Shown: positions 44,549 to 53,876, counted from the first letter of the stretch. The stretch is DNA of 64,000 bases from CAZTHM01 sp041946825 (GCA_041946825.1 JBHGBD010000020.1:1-64000), one strand, 5' to 3'. Notes: a model not told the origin generated them from the letters alone. Numbers and translations: made by a program.

Positions 44549-45478
44549 ATGACCGAATACTTGTCCTGGGCAATATTTGTCCTCCTCGTGTTGGGGATGC
44601 TCGCGCTCGACCTGGGAGTCCTGCAGCGCAGAGTGCATGTCCTGTCATTCCGTGAGGCCCTGGGTTGGTACGCCTTCTGGGTCGCGCTTTCCATTGCCTT
44701 CAATATCGGACTCTACTTCTGGCGGGGGTCGCAGCCGGCCCTGGAATTCCTGACCGGCTACATACTGGAAGTCTCGCTCTCCATGGACAACGTCTTCGTT
44801 TTTGCGGTGATATTCGGTTACATGGCCGTAAAGGCGGAGTTTCAACATCGCGTGCTCTTTTGGGGGATTGTGGGCGCGCTGGTCATGCGCGGAGCCTTCA
44901 TCCTCGTCGGCGTCACGCTGGTGGGTCGCTTCCACTGGATCCTTTACGTGTTTGGCGCCTTCCTGGTGATAACGGGGGGCAAGTTGATGCGCGAAAAGCG
45001 CGGGGAGTTTCACCCTGAACGGAGCCCGGTCCTGCGCCTGGCGCGCCGCTTTTTGCCCATCACAGAAACCTACCAGGGATCGGCATTCTTCGTCCGGCGT
45101 AACGGCCGGCGATTTGCCACGCCTCTACTCCTCGTCCTTCTACTGGTCGAGACCACGGATGTAATCTTTGCCGTCGATTCGATCCCTGCCATTTTCGCCG
45201 TGACCCTTGATCCATTTATCGTGTTCACGTCCAACGTCTTCGCAATCCTGGGGCTGCGAGCTCTCTACTTCGTGCTGTCCGGAGCGATCCGCAAATTCCG
45301 CTACCTGCAGACCGGGCTGGCGCTGGTTCTCATGTTTGTCGGGACAAAGATGCTGGTGGCGGGCGTCTACAAACTTCCTACTCTGGTCTCGCTGGGGGTC
45401 ATTTGCGGGATTCTGGGCGTGGCGATTGCGGCATCGCTCCGCTGGAAAGGCAATGCGGAAGCAGGAACTGGGAAGTAG
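44549..45478 (+). CDS. TerC/Alx family membrane protein
   Basis: 309 residues, with nine hydrophobic segments and the TerC signatures ALDLGVLQRR, LSMDNVFVFAVIFGYM (acidic SMDNxFVF) and LVETTDVIFAVDSIPAIFAVTLDPFIVFTSNVFAILGLR. Proteins of this family export manganese or other metals and link to tellurite or pH stress. No manganese riboswitch was found in the 119-base spacer upstream. An ATG start without an obvious Shine-Dalgarno. The spacer after it has a degenerate GGAAGTAGGAAG run near 45467. Confidence 0.9.
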   Translation: MTEYLSWAIFVLLVLGMLALDLGVLQRRVHVLSFREALGWYAFWVALSIAFNIGLYFWRGSQPALEFLTGYILEVSLSMDNVFVFAVIFGYMAVKAEFQHRVLFWGIVGALVMRGAFILVGVTLVGRFHWILYVFGAFLVITGGKLMREKRGEFHPERSPVLRLARRFLPITETYQGSAFFVRRNGRRFATPLLLVLLLVETTDVIFAVDSIPAIFAVTLDPFIVFTSNVFAILGLRALYFVLSGAIRKFRYLQTGLALVLMFVGTKMLVAGVYKLPTLVSLGVICGILGVAIAASLRWKGNAEAGTGK

Positions 45479-45582
45479 GAAGTTTGCGTCGCGCCGGCTG
45501 CATCACGTCGAAGGTGCAAGTCCACAGCTCCGGATTCTCCCCATTTCGCACTCGCTAGATTCCACTCCCGGATTCGAGGCAG

Positions 45583-47223
45583 CTACCTCGCTCCGCGAGG
45601 GGCCGCAGCGCTCTGGTGGGCGGGGATGTTTTCCGCAAAAGACGGCGGGGCATGTTTTGAGACGAAGGAGTGCCGGGGAGGTGTCGAGTCGTTCTTGAGC
45701 GGGAAATCCGTCCGGTAGTGAGCTCCGCGGCTCTCCTCTCGGGCGAGCGCCGAGCGCGCAATCAGGCGGGCGACTTCCAGGATGTTCTGCGCTTCAAAGA
45801 ACCGCCGATCGGGCGGAGTCGCGGGCGCTAATGAAATGCCCTGCAGGCGTTTCACGGCTGCCTGCAGATCATTGCCCCGGCGGATCACTCCCACCTTGTC
45901 CCACATGATCGATCGGACTTCGCACAGCAGCTTATCGGTGGGGAGGGATGGACCCTCATGGGAGGCCGTCGTTTGCGGCTGCGCGCCGGCCTTAGGCTCG
46001 GCGCTTTCCAGCCGGGCGCCGCCCCGCCGTCGCTCGACCATCGCGCGCGCAGCGGCGGCCCCAAAAACCAGACCCTCGAGCAGGGAATTGCTCGCCAGGC
46101 GATTGGCGCCGTGCACCCCGGTTGACGCTACCTCTCCCGCTGCATAGAGCCCCTCGACGTCTGTGGCGCCTTGCAGGTCGGTAGCGACTCCGCCCATAGC
46201 GTAGTGCGCCGCGGGCCGGACCGGCATCAGGTCCGTGGTGATATCAAGATTGTATTCGAGGCAGGTGGAGTAAATGCGCGGGAATCGCTTTTTGACATGC
46301 TCGGCGTCAAGCGCTGTCAAATCCAGATAGACGAACTCGCTCTCGCAGCGGTGCATTTCCATCACCATGGCACGCGAGACGACGTCACGGGGCGCCAGCT
46401 CCGCGGCTTCGTGATAACGGGGCATGAAGCGCTCAAGATCGAGGTTGCGCAACTGCGCTCCCTCGCCGCGCAAGGCTTCCGAGAGCAGGAAGCGCGGCGC
46501 GCCCTTTACATAGAGTGCGGTGGGGTGGAACTGCACAAATTCCAGATCGCTCAACGTGGTGCCTGCCCGCCACGCTATCGCCACGCCATCGCCGCAGGCC
46601 ACGGAAGGATTCGTCGTTTCCTTGTAGACCTGCCCCAATCCGCCGGTGGCGAGGAGCACGGCATCGGCCTGAATCCTATGCAGTGCGCCGCTCTTCTCGT
46701 CCAGGTATTCCGCTCCCCAGACTCTACGGCCCTCCATCAGCAGATCGATCGCAAAGGCATGGGGTTGGACGTGTATGGCCGGGATTGACTTCGCCTTGGC
46801 CATCAGCGCGCGAAGGATTTCGCGTCCCGTGGAGTCTCCGTGAGCGTGCAGGACCCTCGACCGGCTGTGCGCCCCTTCGCGGGTGAATGCCAGCTTGGTC
46901 CCGTTGCGGTCAAACTTCATCCCCCATTCGATCAGTTCCTGAATGAGCTTGGGGCCCTCCTCGACGAGGATCCGAACCGCCTCTTCACAACACAGGCCGT
47001 CTCCGGCCTTGAGTGTGTCATTCAGGTGGAGTGATACCTCGTCGTCCTCGCTCAAGGCGGCTGCGATCCCGCCCTGGGCATATTCGGTGCTCGACTCGAA
47101 GAGGTCGCCTTTGGTAAGAACCAGGACTTTGCCCGCGCGCGCCAGTTCGATGGCCGCGCGCACACCGGCGATCCCGCTACCCAGGATGAGAAAATCCGCG
47201 CGTTGAGATTTGGCGCTCGGCAT
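45583..47223 (-). CDS. nadB: L-aspartate oxidase
   Basis: 546 residues from the ATG at 47223 (GGAGAG six bases before it; ATGs at 47235 and further upstream are alternatives). FAD-binding GSGIAGVRAAIELA at the N-terminus, the TEYAQGGIAAAL block, HGANRLASNSLLEGLVFG and a C-terminal helical domain. It oxidises L-aspartate to iminoaspartate in de novo NAD synthesis. RHxxxD/E substrate-site features (EGAHSRSRVLHA, REGAHSR) fit aspartate oxidase rather than fumarate reductase. The C-terminus has an unusual basic tail of about 40 residues. nadA and nadC are not in the window. Confidence 0.92.
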   Translation of the reverse strand: MPSAKSQRADFLILGSGIAGVRAAIELARAGKVLVLTKGDLFESSTEYAQGGIAAALSEDDEVSLHLNDTLKAGDGLCCEEAVRILVEEGPKLIQELIEWGMKFDRNGTKLAFTREGAHSRSRVLHAHGDSTGREILRALMAKAKSIPAIHVQPHAFAIDLLMEGRRVWGAEYLDEKSGALHRIQADAVLLATGGLGQVYKETTNPSVACGDGVAIAWRAGTTLSDLEFVQFHPTALYVKGAPRFLLSEALRGEGAQLRNLDLERFMPRYHEAAELAPRDVVSRAMVMEMHRCESEFVYLDLTALDAEHVKKRFPRIYSTCLEYNLDITTDLMPVRPAAHYAMGGVATDLQGATDVEGLYAAGEVASTGVHGANRLASNSLLEGLVFGAAAARAMVERRRGGARLESAEPKAGAQPQTTASHEGPSLPTDKLLCEVRSIMWDKVGVIRRGNDLQAAVKRLQGISLAPATPPDRRFFEAQNILEVARLIARSALAREESRGAHYRTDFPLKNDSTPPRHSFVSKHAPPSFAENIPAHQSAAAPRGAR

Positions 47224-47280
47224 GGGACTCTCCATCATAGCTTCCGCCATGCTCATTCGCAACTGCAACTACCTTGTCGC

Positions 47281-48342
47281 TCACCCGGCAGGCCAAATGT
47301 CCCCGAGAGTGAACCCGAGGGGGAAGGGATCATCCGCCTCCACGACGTACTGGGCGAGGCCGGTGATCCAGGCTCTCCCGCTGATCTGCGGCACGACGGC
47401 GGGATAGTTTCCAATCCTGGCCTCACGAATCAGCCGGCCAGTAAAGATTGTTCCCAGGATTCCTTCGTGATGAAAATCCTGGTGAAGGGGCAGCAACTTC
47501 TTGGCGTAAAGCGTCGCCATCCTGGCGCACGTGCCAGTCCCGCATGGCGAGCGGTCGAGCGCGCCCGTCCAGGAGTCGGGTCGCGTCCAATCAAATTTTC
47601 CGGTCGAGACGATCACGGCATTCTTTGCGGTGGCCCGCGGATTTGCGCTGGGCGCACAGAGCTGCGCAATGCTTATGCCCGAAATCCGCGGGTTCTCGGG
47701 GTGGGTTACCGGGAGCTGTTCGCGTGCCGCCGCCTTGATCATTTCCCCGGCGCGGACGATCTCGCGGCCTTCGTCCGGAGTCAGCCGCAGGCCGAACGCC
47801 GCGGCCTGGACAATGACATAGAACATCCCGCCGTAGGCCACGTCCACGCTCACTGTCCCGAGTTTGGGGACCTCAATCTTGACGTCCAAATGGACGGCAA
47901 AGGCTGGAACGTTCTCAAACGTCACACGGATGACTTTGCCGTTTGATACTTCCGCTTCCACCGGCACGATGCCCGCCGGAGTTTCCAATGACAGGTGCGT
48001 CAAAGGCTCACGCACCTTCACCATGCCGGTCTCAATCAGGACGGTGGCCACACTGATGATGTTGCTGCCGGACATGGGAGGGTATTCCGTCTGCTCCATG
48101 ATGACGAAGCCGGCGTCGGCCTTCGGCTGGGTGGGCGGCAGAATCAGGTTGCAGTTCGAGGCTGGGTATCCGCGCGGCTCACGCAACATCAACTGGCGAA
48201 GTGCATCGCCCTGGGTTTCAAGGTAGACCTTTTTCTCGAACATTGTATTTCCGGGAATGTCCGGGACGCCCCCCGTGATGACCCGCCCCGGCTCTCCGCA
48301 AGCATGCGTATCGATTGCAGTAATCATCTTTTCAAACTTCAA
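47281..48342 (-). CDS. Proline racemase-family enzyme with Ser/Cys catalytic pair
   Basis: 353 residues. The TTG at 48342 follows AAGGAG by 8 bases and leads into MKFEKMITAIDTHACGEPGRVITGG, the conserved N-terminus. In place of the first catalytic Cys (usually M-C-G-H) there is Ser91 in PPMSGSN; the second Cys is Cys267 in CGTGTC. Family members with Cys/Cys epimerise proline or 4-hydroxyproline; Thr/Cys enzymes dehydrate trans-3-hydroxyproline; Ser/Cys members are less well studied. The ATG at 48327 is an alternative start. It is followed by nadB after 57 bases on the same strand. Confidence 0.85.
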   Translation of the reverse strand: MKFEKMITAIDTHACGEPGRVITGGVPDIPGNTMFEKKVYLETQGDALRQLMLREPRGYPASNCNLILPPTQPKADAGFVIMEQTEYPPMSGSNIISVATVLIETGMVKVREPLTHLSLETPAGIVPVEAEVSNGKVIRVTFENVPAFAVHLDVKIEVPKLGTVSVDVAYGGMFYVIVQAAAFGLRLTPDEGREIVRAGEMIKAAAREQLPVTHPENPRISGISIAQLCAPSANPRATAKNAVIVSTGKFDWTRPDSWTGALDRSPCGTGTCARMATLYAKKLLPLHQDFHHEGILGTIFTGRLIREARIGNYPAVVPQISGRAWITGLAQYVVEADDPFPLGFTLGDIWPAG

Positions 48343-48971
48343 CTTCTCATCTCCTTGTAGAGGGGCTATCGCGCGCCCATCGTCCGGAGCGCGCAAACAT
48401 ACACATGGCTTTTGGGAGGCTTCCCATGGGTCTTTCGAGGGCTCTCGTCAGGGCAGGCCATGAAATTCCTACACAGAAACGGGAACATCAACCACCTTCG
48501 AATTACCTGCTGCGCCGCAGGCCAGCGCCAATTCATTGGAATGACACGAGTTCTGCCCCATCCTAGCGTGGCACACCGGTTGCAGGGAATGGCCACAGCA
48601 ACGAGTTGGTAGAGCCAGGATCGAGAACACTTTGGAGCGCGGAGCGTCGCGGCGTCCTCTGATCCCGGGAATGCCCAGGCGGGTGATCCCGGGCGCCGCG
48701 ACCCTGCTCCGCGTGCTGAGAACTCAGAATCAGAAGGCGCGTTGCCATGCAAGCTAGCTTCGCCGAACCGCTCCCTGCTGCGAGGTACCCATGGGGGGCA
48801 GTTCGGCCGCCTGACCAGCCCAAACAGCGTCCCGTGGCTAGCATGAAAGACGCAATCATACCGTCCTCTTCTCCAGCCACAGGGGTTCCCACCATACCCA
48901 GAACCAGCGACTAGGCACGGCCCGGAAGTAAGGGCCGTGCCACCTTCCTCCCCTGGCCGAAAGAGCAGGCA
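48343..48971. other. Non-coding stretch of about 630 bases
   Basis: No reading frame here shows a protein-like composition; the two minus-strand frames (48366-48752 and 48563-48895) are low-complexity Arg/Pro/Ser strings. The only structure seen is the perfect 10-bp hairpin GGCACGGCCC (48914-48923) with GGGCCGTGCC (48932-48941), 30 bases after the stop of the minus-strand SDR gene, which could end that transcript. It lacks a T-run. Confidence 0.5.
48914..48941 (-). terminator. Hairpin after the SDR gene
   Basis: Perfect 10-bp stem with an 8-base loop, beginning 30 bases past the SDR stop. There is no T-run, so intrinsic termination is uncertain. Confidence 0.4.
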
Positions 48972-49742
48972 TCAGCGGGCTGTCCAGCCTCCGTCAATCA
49001 GGATTGTGTGACCGGTAATTAATGACGCCGCGGGCGACGCCAGGAAGACCACGGCCCCGGCGACATCCATGGGTTCACCGATCCGGTGCAGTGCCGCAAT
49101 GCGCTCGATGGTGTCGGCGCGAAAAACCGGGTCACTCAGCGCCGTCTCCGTGCCAGGTGTGGAAATGAACGTCGGCGCGACGGCATTGACGGTGATGTTG
49201 TGTTTTCCCCACTCGACGGCCAGGCACTTGGTAAGGTGCGAGACGCCAGCTTTCGCCAGGCAGTAAACCGATTCAGTGGGCAATGCCACGAACCCTGCCT
49301 GTGAACTCATGTTGATGATGCGGCCGTGATTTTGCCGGATCATCACTCGCGCGGCCGCCTGGCTCGCGAAGAAAGTCGCCTTCAGATTCAGAGCCACGGT
49401 CTCGTCGAATTCCTTTTCGGGGACGTCAATCGCGAGATTGTTGAAACCCCCACCGGCGTTGTTCACCAGGATGTCGAGCCTGCCCAGCCGTGCTACGGTC
49501 TCTTCAACGGCCCGATTGACTTGATCCAGTTTCAGCACGTCCATCTGGAGCGGTAACGCCTGGCGGCCCAGCGACGTAATCTCCTTGGCCAGGCTCCCGC
49601 CCGTCTTCGCGTCGCGAAGCCCCAGCGCCACGTGAGCTCCGGCGTTGGCCAACGCCAGTGAAATGGCGCGGCCCAATCCGCGCGCCGCGCCCGTCACCAG
49701 GGCGACCTGTCCCGACAATTCAAATCGCGGATAACCATTCAT
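48972..49742 (-). CDS. SDR-family oxidoreductase
   Basis: 256 residues from the ATG at 49742, which has GGAGG six bases before it. Classical SDR: TGAARGLGRA cofactor loop, NNAG, the active-site Ser in NMSSQAG, Tyr-x3-Lys as YCLAK, and ITGHTILIDGGW at the C-terminus. LRDAK after beta-2 with Arg favours NADP(H). Substrates are probably sugars or polyols, as in gluconate 5-dehydrogenases; this is not certain. It is second in an operon with the DUF1080-PHP gene, 13 bases apart. Confidence 0.88.
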   Translation of the reverse strand: MNGYPRFELSGQVALVTGAARGLGRAISLALANAGAHVALGLRDAKTGGSLAKEITSLGRQALPLQMDVLKLDQVNRAVEETVARLGRLDILVNNAGGGFNNLAIDVPEKEFDETVALNLKATFFASQAAARVMIRQNHGRIINMSSQAGFVALPTESVYCLAKAGVSHLTKCLAVEWGKHNITVNAVAPTFISTPGTETALSDPVFRADTIERIAALHRIGEPMDVAGAVVFLASPAASLITGHTILIDGGWTAR

Positions 49743-49755
49743 GAACGTTCCTCCA

Positions 49756-51216
49756 TCACCGCCTCTGGACAGGCTTCTCCCCGTCCTGGCGCGGAACAAA
49801 GATGTCCTGCCACTCCAGACCGCATTCCTTCACCATCTGTAGGCAATATTCTATGCGGCCCAGATTCCTGTCGGCGTTGTTGGTGCCAAACGAGAATTTG
49901 ATGCCCGCCGCTTTGGCCCTCCTGATGAAATCCGCATGCGGGATTCGATACGTGTTGTTGATCTCGATGGCGACGTCGTTGCGCTTGGCGGCGTCAATCA
50001 CGCGCTGCATCCGCTCCGAAGTCCAAAGCTGGTCGTACTCGCCCGCGATGGCTTTGGGAAGAAACGTGGGGTTGACATAGATATCGATGGGCTCGCTGTT
50101 CAGCACGCCGACAATGCGGTCAACGCACATGTCCACGAACTTTTCCCTGTCCTTGATTTCGCCAACCTCGTCGTCCATCCACAGCCGCATGCGCTTGCCG
50201 TGGTCGTCCGTAAAAGTCATGGCGTCGGTAAACGCATAGTCGAACTTGGCGATCGTCGCCTTGGAAAACATTCTTACCCACTCGCGCCCCTCGCCCTGCA
50301 TGGCGATGAATACCGGCTGCCCCTGCATGTTGCGCAGGTACGCCTCGGCAGCGGCGTCGTCCATGACGGGAAAACCCAGCCCGCAGTTGACCGCGATTCC
50401 GTACTGAATCCCCAGGCGCCGCGACTCGCGCAGCGCGTCTTCAAGCGTCAGCCCGCCTTTCAGGTGGACGTGGTAATCCACGACCGGAAAGTTGGCGTCG
50501 TTGAGCCGCAGCAATTCTCGATAAACGTCGTCGACCACGGGCCGCTCGCTGCTGGCGGTGGGTGCGTTATCGGGAAGCGGTTTGACAAGGATGTTGCGGA
50601 AGAAAACTTTCGAGTTGGGATCGTGGCATTGTAGCGCGAACGTTCCCCGGTCGAGGACACGCCCCGACGCGTCACGTGCCGTGACCGGAGGGTCGGGCTC
50701 CACATAGTCCACGAGCAAGATGCCGTTCAGCCACACCTGAACTTCCTTGCCCTGTACCCGAACATGAAGCTGAAACCATTCGTTGTCTTTGACAAGCGTC
50801 TTGTAAACGTTTCGAACGCCGTAGAGCGAACCCGTCTTCCTGCGCTCGTGGTAGTTACCGATAGCCGGCTGGGAGTTGTTGATCTGAACCTCAAAGCCTT
50901 TCTCCGGCCATCCTGGCTGGGGCCTGGTGTGAAAGTAGATGCCGGAGTTGGCGCCAGGCCGAGCCATAACGTCGGCCTTCAATTCGAAGTTTTTGAAATC
51001 CCCGCTTCGGACTTTGCCGGTGTAAAACAGATGGGAGCGAGGGCCGTCAGCAGCGATCTGTCCATCCCGAACTCGGAAAGAACTCTTGTTATCGACCGCG
51101 GTCCAGCCCTTGAGGGTGCGACCATCAAAGAGTGGAATCCAGTCGTTCTCCGCGCGCAGGGCGGAAGGGAATACGATCAGCGAAGCAAGCAAATCACGTC
51201 TCGATAAAGGCAACAT
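49756..51216 (-). CDS. Tat-exported fusion of DUF1080 (3-keto-disaccharide hydrolase) and PHP-like domains
   Basis: 486 residues from the ATG at 51216. The N-terminus MLPLSRRDLLASLIVFPSALRAEN carries the twin-arginine motif SRRDLL. Residues of about 25-215 form a DUF1080 jelly-roll (WIPLFDGRTLKGWT, SGIYFHTR, EWFQLHVRVQGKEVQVWLNG). From about residue 235 to the end a PHP-type metal-dependent amidohydrolase fold follows (VVDYHVHLKGG with the HxH metal motif, GIAVNCGLG, IYVNPTFLP, AIEINNTYRIPH, SFGTNNAD). The pairing of the two folds in one chain is unusual to my knowledge. The following SDR gene is consistent with 3-keto sugar chemistry. Confidence 0.82.
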   Translation of the reverse strand: MLPLSRRDLLASLIVFPSALRAENDWIPLFDGRTLKGWTAVDNKSSFRVRDGQIAADGPRSHLFYTGKVRSGDFKNFELKADVMARPGANSGIYFHTRPQPGWPEKGFEVQINNSQPAIGNYHERRKTGSLYGVRNVYKTLVKDNEWFQLHVRVQGKEVQVWLNGILLVDYVEPDPPVTARDASGRVLDRGTFALQCHDPNSKVFFRNILVKPLPDNAPTASSERPVVDDVYRELLRLNDANFPVVDYHVHLKGGLTLEDALRESRRLGIQYGIAVNCGLGFPVMDDAAAEAYLRNMQGQPVFIAMQGEGREWVRMFSKATIAKFDYAFTDAMTFTDDHGKRMRLWMDDEVGEIKDREKFVDMCVDRIVGVLNSEPIDIYVNPTFLPKAIAGEYDQLWTSERMQRVIDAAKRNDVAIEINNTYRIPHADFIRRAKAAGIKFSFGTNNADRNLGRIEYCLQMVKECGLEWQDIFVPRQDGEKPVQRR

Positions 51217-51321
51217 GGTTCCGCCTCGGAAAAATGAATTTAGGACGGAGGCAGTATATGCATGCCCGCCCCAAACAACAAGATTCGTCCGCGTCGGCGG
51301 CGTGTGACGCAACGGCCGAAC

Positions 51322-51345
51322 GCTGCCTACTGCTTTCTGCCTTCC
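51322..51345. repeat. Short CTGCCTACTGC-type run upstream of aroB
   Basis: GCTGCCTACTGCTTTCTGCC (from 51323) echoes the run at 40173-40193. The surrounding spacer holds a TAGAAT (51362-51367) that could be the aroB -10, but no clear -35. Confidence 0.35.
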
Positions 51346-51408
51346 ATGGCCTGTCGTAGTGTAGAATCTTGAGGATTCATTTCGCCCTTTTACCAGTCAC
51401 GAGGTCTC

Positions 51409-52488
51409 ATGCAAAGGTTGCGGGTCAAATCGAGGAATTTCGAATACGATGTCGTCGTCGGCGGAGGCGCCTGGAAAGCGCTGCGACGATTTCCGCAGAA
51501 GCGTTACACCTCGGTCTTCGTTCTCTCCGAGCGCGCGCTATGGGGGCGCTGGGGCAAATCTTTCTCCCGCGACGCGGGTTTGAAGAAGTCCCGGACGATC
51601 ATCGTTCCGTCTGGGGAAACCTCCAAGAGCCTGAAGATGGCGGAGTGGGTGATCAAAGGCTTGCTGGAGTCCGGCGCCGACCGTCGCAGCCTGCTGATTG
51701 CTTTCGGCGGCGGTGTCGTGGGCGACCTGGGCGGGTTTGTGGCCTCGACGTACATGCGCGGGATCGATTACGTCCAGGTTCCTACGACCGTCGTCGCGCA
51801 GGTGGACAGTGCCATCGGCGGCAAAACTGGCGTGAACCTTGGCACGATGAAGAATCTGGTGGGCACCTTCTATCCGCCTCGACTGGTGCTGGCCGAATCG
51901 CAGGTCCTTTCGACGCTCGACGCGCGCACTTTTCGCTCCGGCTTCTACGAGGTCGTGAAGCACGCGATTCTGGTGGGTGGCGTGCTGTTTGAGAAGATGG
52001 AGAAAGAAATCGACTCCCTCCGCCCTGCAGACGCGGAATCGCTCGGCCCGATTTTGGCGCGGGCCGCCGCGGTCAAGGTTGATGTCGTCACTCGCGACGA
52101 GCGCGAAAGCGACCTCCGCCGCGTCCTCAATCTGGGCCACACCTTTGGCCACGCGCTGGAGGAGGCCACGCACTACCACCGATTCCTCCACGGCGAGGCG
52201 GTTGGCTGGGGGATCCTGCTTGCAACGCGCCTGGCAGAACGGCTGGGCATTCTCGCCGAGTCCGAAGGCGAGCGTATCCACCGCCTGGTGCGCCGCGTCG
52301 GTCCCCTGCCGGTGATCATCGATCTCAAGCCCGAGCGCGTGGTCCAGTTGTTGCCCCGCGACAAGAAAGCGGTGGGCGGGCGAATTCACTGGGTGCTGCC
52401 GCAAAGAGTCGGCAAGGTCATCATCACCCCCGAAGTTCCAGACTCCGAGGTGGCGGCAGCATTCCAAGACGTGAAGCGGGGCAGGTGA
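51409..52488 (+). CDS. aroB: 3-dehydroquinate synthase
   Basis: 359 residues, the typical length. NAD-binding GGGVVGDLGGFVAS, substrate region PTTVVAQVDSAIGGKTGVNL and zinc ligands in GFYEVVKHAIL (Glu), LGHTFGHALE (His) and FLHGEAVGWG (His) are all present. It makes 3-dehydroquinate from DAHP in the shikimate pathway. ATG with GAGG five bases before it. UbiE/MenG begins two bases after its stop. Confidence 0.96.
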   Translation: MQRLRVKSRNFEYDVVVGGGAWKALRRFPQKRYTSVFVLSERALWGRWGKSFSRDAGLKKSRTIIVPSGETSKSLKMAEWVIKGLLESGADRRSLLIAFGGGVVGDLGGFVASTYMRGIDYVQVPTTVVAQVDSAIGGKTGVNLGTMKNLVGTFYPPRLVLAESQVLSTLDARTFRSGFYEVVKHAILVGGVLFEKMEKEIDSLRPADAESLGPILARAAAVKVDVVTRDERESDLRRVLNLGHTFGHALEEATHYHRFLHGEAVGWGILLATRLAERLGILAESEGERIHRLVRRVGPLPVIIDLKPERVVQLLPRDKKAVGGRIHWVLPQRVGKVIITPEVPDSEVAAAFQDVKRGR

Positions 52489-52489
52489 G

Positions 52490-53242
52490 ATGCCCAACGC
52501 TCCGCCGCCCGGCCAGGGAAGCCCGCTTGGAAATCCCGGCGATCCCGCGTCAACGGCGCGCGCGGTACGCTCGATGTTCGCCTCCGTCGCGCCGCGCTAC
52601 GATTTCCTCAACCACTTCCTTTCGTGCGGCACCGACATCGCCTGGCGGCACGCTGCGGCCCGCGCCCTTCGCGCCAAGCTGGAAGCGCCGGACTCGATCG
52701 CTGTGGACGTCTGCTGCGGCACCGGAGATTTGGCCCTGGCGCTCGCGCGTTACTCCGGCGGGAGGGTGCTGGGCACCGACTTCTGCCATCCCATGCTGGT
52801 GCGCGGTGTGGCCAAGGCGCGAGGCGGAGCCAAAGCCGTCTCCTTCTTCGAGGCCGACACTCTGGCGCTCCCGTTCCGCGACGGCTCGCTGGACGTGGTG
52901 AGTGTGGCGTTTGGATTCCGGAATCTGGCGAGCTACCGTGCCGGGCTGGCGGAGTTCCTGCGGGTGCTCAAGCCCGGAGGCGTCGCGGCGATTCTGGAGT
53001 TCTCGCGCGTGAGGTGGCCGCTCTTCGGATCGCTTTTCCGGCTCTACTTTCACCATGTCCTTCCACGGCTGGGGACGTGGATTTCGGGCGTCAAGGGGGC
53101 ATACCAGTACCTTCCCGAATCGGTTTCGCTGTTTCCCGATCAGGAATCACTCGCCAGGGGGCTCGTGGAGGCGGGATTCTCGAAAGTCAGCTACCGTGAC
53201 TTTCTCGGAGGAGTCGCGGCTTTACACTTAGGTGAAAAGTAG
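52490..53242 (+). CDS. menG: Demethylmenaquinone/ubiquinone C-methyltransferase
   Basis: 250 residues. UbiE/MenG signatures: YDFLNHFLSCGTDIAWRH at the N-terminus, SAM-binding AVDVCCGTGDLALALA, DVVSVAFGFRNLASYRAGLAEFLRVLKPGG and YLPESVSLFPDQESL near the C-terminus. It performs the last methylation of menaquinone (the more likely quinone in this lineage) or ubiquinone. It begins two bases after aroB, so both are probably on one message and share the chorismate-to-quinone context. A Pro-rich 22-residue N-terminus precedes the domain. Confidence 0.92.
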   Translation: MPNAPPPGQGSPLGNPGDPASTARAVRSMFASVAPRYDFLNHFLSCGTDIAWRHAAARALRAKLEAPDSIAVDVCCGTGDLALALARYSGGRVLGTDFCHPMLVRGVAKARGGAKAVSFFEADTLALPFRDGSLDVVSVAFGFRNLASYRAGLAEFLRVLKPGGVAAILEFSRVRWPLFGSLFRLYFHHVLPRLGTWISGVKGAYQYLPESVSLFPDQESLARGLVEAGFSKVSYRDFLGGVAALHLGEK

Positions 53243-53276
53243 AGGGATAATACTGGATATAGATCTATCTGCGCGG

Positions 53277-53876
53277 TTAATCGGTTTTGGCCCAGGCGGC
53301 CGGCGCCCCGCTTTCCTTGAATTCCTTATCCAGCGCCTCCAGCGCCTTCTTTGCCTTGTCCGTCTGCGCGCGCTGAGCGGCGACTTCCGCGTTCTTGTCT
53401 TTAATCTTGCCTTCCAGGTCGCGCTGGGTGTCGGGGTCGAGTTCGCGGGCCTGCTGAATTTGAAGAAGGCTTAACTCGTCCTCTGAAAGCCGCTGCGCGT
53501 CCTCGGCCGCGGTGATTTGCGCCCTTGCCGATTTGAACCGGCCCTGCCACATTTCCTTGGTCCCCTTTTTCTCATCCTCCGGGGGCTTGATCGCCGGCGC
53601 GCCGGGGATGGGGACATTGGGAGGCGGCGCCTGGCTGGGTGGAGCCTCGAGGCCTTCAGGAGAAGGAGAAATGGAGGCGGCAGCCGTGGGCCCTTCGCCG
53701 GGAGGGCGCGCGGGCATGTTCTCGTTGGTGTAAGTTTTGGCCGGCTTCTTGGTCTGCTTGGCCCTTCGGGCTTTTTCCTGGCGTGCCAGCTCGCCCAAAT
53801 CCTGGGAAACGGCCATCGAAGCGCAAAGCAGTACGAGCAAGGCGATTCCAACTGAAATCAGGTATTGGCGTTTCAT
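53277..53876 (-). CDS. Secreted coiled-coil protein with LGELARQ motif (paralogue 1)
   Basis: 199 residues. Signal peptide LISVGIALLVLLCASMAVSQ, then DLGELARQEKARRAKQTKKP, TYTNENMPARPPGE, a Pro/Ala linker of about 55 residues and a C-terminal coiled coil (RFKSARAQITAAEDAQRLSEDELSLLQ, KNAEVAAQRAQTDKAKKALEAL). The N-terminal block is shared with the following upstream gene. Known function: none. It probably lies in the periplasm. Confidence 0.65.
   Translation of the reverse strand: MKRQYLISVGIALLVLLCASMAVSQDLGELARQEKARRAKQTKKPAKTYTNENMPARPPGEGPTAAASISPSPEGLEAPPSQAPPPNVPIPGAPAIKPPEDEKKGTKEMWQGRFKSARAQITAAEDAQRLSEDELSLLQIQQARELDPDTQRDLEGKIKDKNAEVAAQRAQTDKAKKALEALDKEFKESGAPAAWAKTD

Noticed and set aside
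48366..48895. Two minus-strand open frames of 128 and 110 codons
   Set aside because: Codon-like composition is absent, with many Arg/Pro/Ser and no motif; they lie in a spacer with only a hairpin.
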